DNA from: Sandaracinaceae bacterium
GTDB lineage: Bacteria; Myxococcota_A; Polyangia; Polyangiales; Houyiibacteriaceae
DNA: 8,674 bases
Direction: 5' to 3'
Assembly: GCA_012514415.1 (NCBI GenBank)
Contig: JAAZAH010000094.1
Span: 1 to 8,674 of the forward strand
The position numbers and the translations under genes were made by a program. Positions 6,573 through 8,674 of the stretch are shown piece by piece (the stretch's first letter is position 1; every line of letters starts with the position of its first letter). A model generated the notes under the pieces. It had not been told where the DNA came from. It ran no database searches and saw only the letters and a program-made list of their open reading frames with translations.

Positions 6573-8318
6573 CTACGCGCTAGCTCGAGCCCGGCGCGGA
6601 GCTCTTGAAGCGAATTTCCGGCGTGTCTCGGCTGGACCGCGACCTCCGCGCTTCTGAGGAGGCTCGTCTGTCCAGCGCCGAAAGCGGATATGCGGATCGC
6701 GAGGATCGGGGCGCGAAATGGCCCTTTCGAACGCCTGCGCCTTTTCCTGGGCGATCTCGACCCTTGAGGAATGAGGGCCGATGACAATTTTGCCGACGTC
6801 GCCGCCGCTGATTTGGCCGCGACGACAGACGAGCGCGAGGACACGTTTGATCTCGGCGCCTTGTGTGCTGCCCCAGCTCATCTGGAAGGCGGCGTAACCA
6901 TCGCTCGACTGGCCGCGTCGCTCGGCCGAGCGGGGCGGGCCCATTTCGCCCATGCGATCGTTGCCCCTGCCCTGTCGCGTGCGCTTTGCTGAGGCGGGCG
7001 AAATAAACCGCGGCTCGGTCGGGAGTTTCGCCGGGCTTCGCTTGAGAAGCTCGCGAATGAGCGCGCCTGCATCAAAGCGCTCGAGGAGTTCAGTCGCGAG
7101 CGCGTTGATCTCTTCATCGGCGCCCTCTTCGATGCCCTGCGCGATGCCCTTCATGAACCGCTCGGATGCATGTGCACGGATCATCTCGGGCGTCGGTGGC
7201 TCCGCGAGCTCGACGCGAACTCGGGCGTCGCGAAAGAGGTACTCGGCCTTCCGTTGCATGGAGACCGGGACGAAGACGAAGTTCAAGCCCTGACGGCCCG
7301 CCCGTCCAGTCCGTCCGCTTCGGTGCGTGAAGGTCTCGGCGTTCTCCGGGAGATCAAACTGGACGACGCGTGTGATCGCTTCGATATCCAGACCGCGCGC
7401 GGCGACGTCGGTGGCGACGAGGATGGAGATATACCCCTTGCGGAAAGCGTCGAGTGTCTCGTTTCGCTCGCGCTGGGTCATCTCGCCGTGGAGGGCGCGT
7501 GTTTGAAAGCCGAGGTCGGCGAGGCCGCTCGCGACGGATGAGGCCCCCGCTCGGGTGCGCGTGAAGATCAGCGTCCTTTCGCGCGGGTCCATGAGCAAAA
7601 CGTTGATGAGCGCGTCGATCTTATCGCTCGCGCGGATGACGATGGCTCGGTGTTCGATGTCTTCGTTGGCAGCGCCGAGGCGCGTGCCTTCGAGGTGAAT
7701 CGGATCGCGCTGGAATTGGTTGGCGAGTCGGAGAACCTCACCGGCGAATGTGGCCGAGACGAGGTGCGTGCGGCGATCGGTGCTTGATGCCGCCACGATC
7801 GCATCGAGCTCTTCGCGGAAGCCCATATCGAGCATCTCATCGGCTTCGTCGAGAGCGAGCGCGCGCAGGGAGCCGAGATCGAGCGTGCCGGAGCGAAGGT
7901 GATCGCCGATGCGGCCGGGTGTTCCGACAATGACCTCGGGGTTGGCCGAGAGCGCGCGCCGATCGAGGCCGACGGAGGTGCCGCCGGTGAGGGTGACGAC
8001 CTTCGCCTTGAGGTTCTCGAAAAGCCAGGCGAGCTCACGCCCGACTTGCGTCGCGAGCTCGCGGGTGGGGGCGACGATGAGCGCTTTGGGTGAGGCGATT
8101 CGCGCGGGTCGGTTGAGTGTCTCGAGCTCGGGCGCGAGGGCGATACCGAGCGCGACCGTTTTGCCGGAGCCGGTCTGAGAGGTGATGCGGAGATCGCGTC
8201 CCTGATGGTCGGCTTCGAGGACTTTTTGTTGGATGGGGGTGAGCGATTCGAAGCCTCGACCACGCAGGGCGGAAGCGAGGGCTTCAGGAAGATCGCCAAG
8301 CAGAGCGTGGTCGTTCAT
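6573..8318 (-). CDS. ATP-dependent DEAD-box RNA helicase with DbpA-like RNA-binding domain
   Basis: A 581-residue helicase with every canonical motif in order: Q motif GFESLTPIQ (22-30), motif I QTGSGKT (48-54), Ia PTRELA (84-89), Ib TPGR (133-136), II DEAD (157-160), III SAT (188-190), IV LIFTRTR (250-256), V ATDVAARGLDI (302-312) and VI HRSGRTGRAG (332-341). A helical linker and a low-complexity basic segment (about 430-475) lead to a compact domain at about 477-535 (FQMSWGSTQG..., VGKIVIG...) that resembles the DbpA/CsdA RNA-recognition fold. The tail is very Arg-rich (to RRARASA). Family role: unwinding RNA duplexes in ribosome assembly or mRNA decay, often cold-induced. DeaD/CsdA versus DbpA subfamily cannot be fixed by eye. 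The ATG at 8318 has no strong Shine-Dalgarno sequence. It is upstream of trxA on the same strand. Confidence 0.95.
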   Translation of the reverse strand: MNDHALLGDLPEALASALRGRGFESLTPIQQKVLEADHQGRDLRITSQTGSGKTVALGIALAPELETLNRPARIASPKALIVAPTRELATQVGRELAWLFENLKAKVVTLTGGTSVGLDRRALSANPEVIVGTPGRIGDHLRSGTLDLGSLRALALDEADEMLDMGFREELDAIVAASSTDRRTHLVSATFAGEVLRLANQFQRDPIHLEGTRLGAANEDIEHRAIVIRASDKIDALINVLLMDPRERTLIFTRTRAGASSVASGLADLGFQTRALHGEMTQRERNETLDAFRKGYISILVATDVAARGLDIEAITRVVQFDLPENAETFTHRSGRTGRAGRQGLNFVFVPVSMQRKAEYLFRDARVRVELAEPPTPEMIRAHASERFMKGIAQGIEEGADEEINALATELLERFDAGALIRELLKRSPAKLPTEPRFISPASAKRTRQGRGNDRMGEMGPPRSAERRGQSSDGYAAFQMSWGSTQGAEIKRVLALVCRRGQISGGDVGKIVIGPHSSRVEIAQEKAQAFERAISRPDPRDPHIRFRRWTDEPPQKRGGRGPAETRRKFASRAPRRARASA

Positions 8319-8379
8319 CGCATCGTCTTAGCACGCTTTGGCGGGAGCGTTAGGTGAATCGTCGAATGTGCTTGAACAT

Positions 8380-8408
8380 CGCGACCGTTTATGATTGGCG
8401 TCGCGGTC
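8380..8408. repeat. Overlapping inverted repeats upstream of the helicase
   Basis: CGCGAC (8380-8385) is complementary to GTCGCG (8400-8405). The overlapping GACCG (8383-8387) is complementary to CGGTC (8404-8408). Only one pairing can form at a time. The site is about 60-90 bp upstream of the helicase start and could be an operator or a 5' leader hairpin. Confidence 0.4.
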
Positions 8409-8441
8409 ACCTTTGCCGTCGGAAGGCGGCTCGGCAGCACC

Positions 8442-8498
8442 TGACCCAGGTTGCCGCCGCTGACCTAGGTTGGTGCCGATGACCTAGGTCGATGCCAC
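8442..8498 (+). repeat. Three 19-bp tandem repeats with an ACCYAGGT core
   Basis: Three units abut exactly: 8442-8460, 8461-8479 and 8480-8498. Each begins TGACC(C/T)AGGT and continues with a variable (T/C)G..GCC half. The first has ACCCAGGT; the second and third have the perfect palindrome ACCTAGGT. Two more copies of the same core occur in inverted orientation at 8551-8590. Confidence 0.85.
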
Positions 8499-8550
8499 AC
8501 GTGATGCGCGTGGATCTCCGCGCTCTCCAACCACCGCGATGGCGCCTTTA

Positions 8551-8590
8551 CATCAACCTAGGTCGGCCTCGGGCATCAACCTGGGTCGAC
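8551..8590 (-). repeat. Two inverted copies of the ACCYAGGT repeat, 23 bp apart
   Basis: CATCAACCTAGGTCG begins at 8551 and CATCAACCTGGGTCG at 8574. On the minus strand these read CGACC(T/C)AGGTTGATG, the same unit as the three direct copies to the left. An 11-bp perfect complement links 8443-8453 to 8577-8587, and another links 8462-8472 to 8554-8564, so the two clusters form a nested inverted repeat around a 52-bp centre (8499-8550). Confidence 0.8.
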
Positions 8591-8615
8591 CGTGTTCGAT
8601 CCAAGCTCTTGTCCC

Positions 8616-8655
8616 AACCGTGATATTTCACGGTTTTGCCATGATATTTCATGGC
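8616..8655. promoter_or_regulatory. Twin palindromes spaced 21 bp, candidate paired operator
   Basis: AACCGTGA-TATT-TCACGGTT (8616-8635) is a perfect 8-bp dyad. GCCATGA-TATT-TCATGGC (8638-8655) is a perfect 7-bp dyad. Their identical TATT centres are exactly 21 bp apart, about two helical turns. The arms differ at two base pairs and both differences are compensatory (G-C versus A-T, and A-T versus G-C). Conservation of the dyad together with helical phasing suggests two dimer sites on one DNA face. Hairpins in RNA are the alternative. The spacing between half-sites is too short for CRP-type sites, and I do not recognise the regulator. AAGAGGA at the window's end (8668-8674) suggests the controlled gene begins just to the right on the plus strand. 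Confidence 0.5.
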
Positions 8656-8674
8656 TGTGCCGGCGGTAAGAGGA

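Larger units (their letters stand above)
8319..8674. other. Structured non-coding region with no convincing gene
   Basis: These 356 bases upstream of the helicase contain no convincing coding frame. They hold an inverted repeat near 8380-8408, the repeat clusters at 8442-8498 and 8551-8590, and the twin palindromes at 8616-8655. The helicase promoter must lie in or to the right of this stretch, but I see no strong -35/-10 pair. The last seven bases (AAGAGGA) look like a plus-strand ribosome-binding site for a gene starting just outside the window. Confidence 0.6.

Noticed and set aside
8346..8360. GTTAGGT near 8349 resembling an integron attC core (GTTRRRY).
   Set aside because: No matching RYYYAAC partner or attC-like fold was found, and there is no integrase.
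8442..8655. Repeats considered as a CRISPR array.
   Set aside because: Units are 19-23 bp, partly abutting without spacers, and in both orientations, with no cas genes; this is not a CRISPR pattern.
8548..8674. Minus-strand open frame entering from the right edge, about 41 codons, with a repeated KYHG motif, ending in TAA at 8548-8550.
   Set aside because: The KYHG repetition is fully explained by the twin palindromes, the 23-bp repeat unit below it is out of frame, and there is no ribosome-binding site before its ATG at 8652. A partial gene cannot be excluded without the flanking sequence.
8641..8674. Plus-strand starts ATG 8641 and ATG 8651, both open to the window end.
   Set aside because: Both lie in or against the palindrome and lack a Shine-Dalgarno sequence; AAGAGGA at 8668 points to a start further right.

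Overview
The window is high-GC Gram-negative chromosomal DNA. Codons are rich in GCG, CTC, ATC and GAG, and most codons end in G or C. The gene content is a Wzx/Wzy-type surface-polysaccharide block, then housekeeping genes, then a repeat-rich non-coding end. The style of the proteins (an O-antigen-ligase-family protein with a helical repeat tail, a one-piece Wzc-type tyrosine autokinase, a DEAD-box helicase with a DbpA-like tail) would fit a myxobacterial or other deltaproteobacterial lineage. That is only an impression, because there is no rRNA or marker gene to fix the taxonomy.

Positions 1-5366 hold polysaccharide assembly genes. A 5'-truncated polymerase/ligase (Wzy/WaaL family) is followed 15 bp later on the same strand by a 754-residue chain-length regulator fused to a BY-kinase. 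Facing them, with only 14 bp between the stop codons, is a 517-residue flippase of the Wzx/PST type. Together these would flip lipid-linked repeat units across the inner membrane, polymerise them in the periplasm and set chain length under tyrosine phosphorylation. No glycosyltransferase or Wza-like exporter is visible; they may lie to the left of the window.

Positions 5367-6105 hold a divergent start region, a small acidic single-pass membrane protein of unknown function (149 residues from the preferred start), and a convergent spacer with a plausible bidirectional terminator. Positions 6106-8318, all on the minus strand, hold a classical thioredoxin with its own good promoter and ribosome-binding site. 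Upstream of it lies a DEAD-box RNA helicase with all canonical motifs and a C-terminal DbpA-type RNA-binding domain.

Positions 8319-8674 contain no convincing gene but are highly structured. There are five copies of an ACCYAGGT-centred repeat, three in a perfect 19-bp tandem and two inverted. These are followed by two palindromes with the same TATT centre, exactly 21 bp apart, whose arms differ by compensatory changes. A purine-rich stretch resembling a ribosome-binding site sits at the very right edge. This reads as the control region of something just outside the window and is the least explained part of the sequence. I see no CRISPR array, tRNA, rRNA, insertion sequence or defence system.
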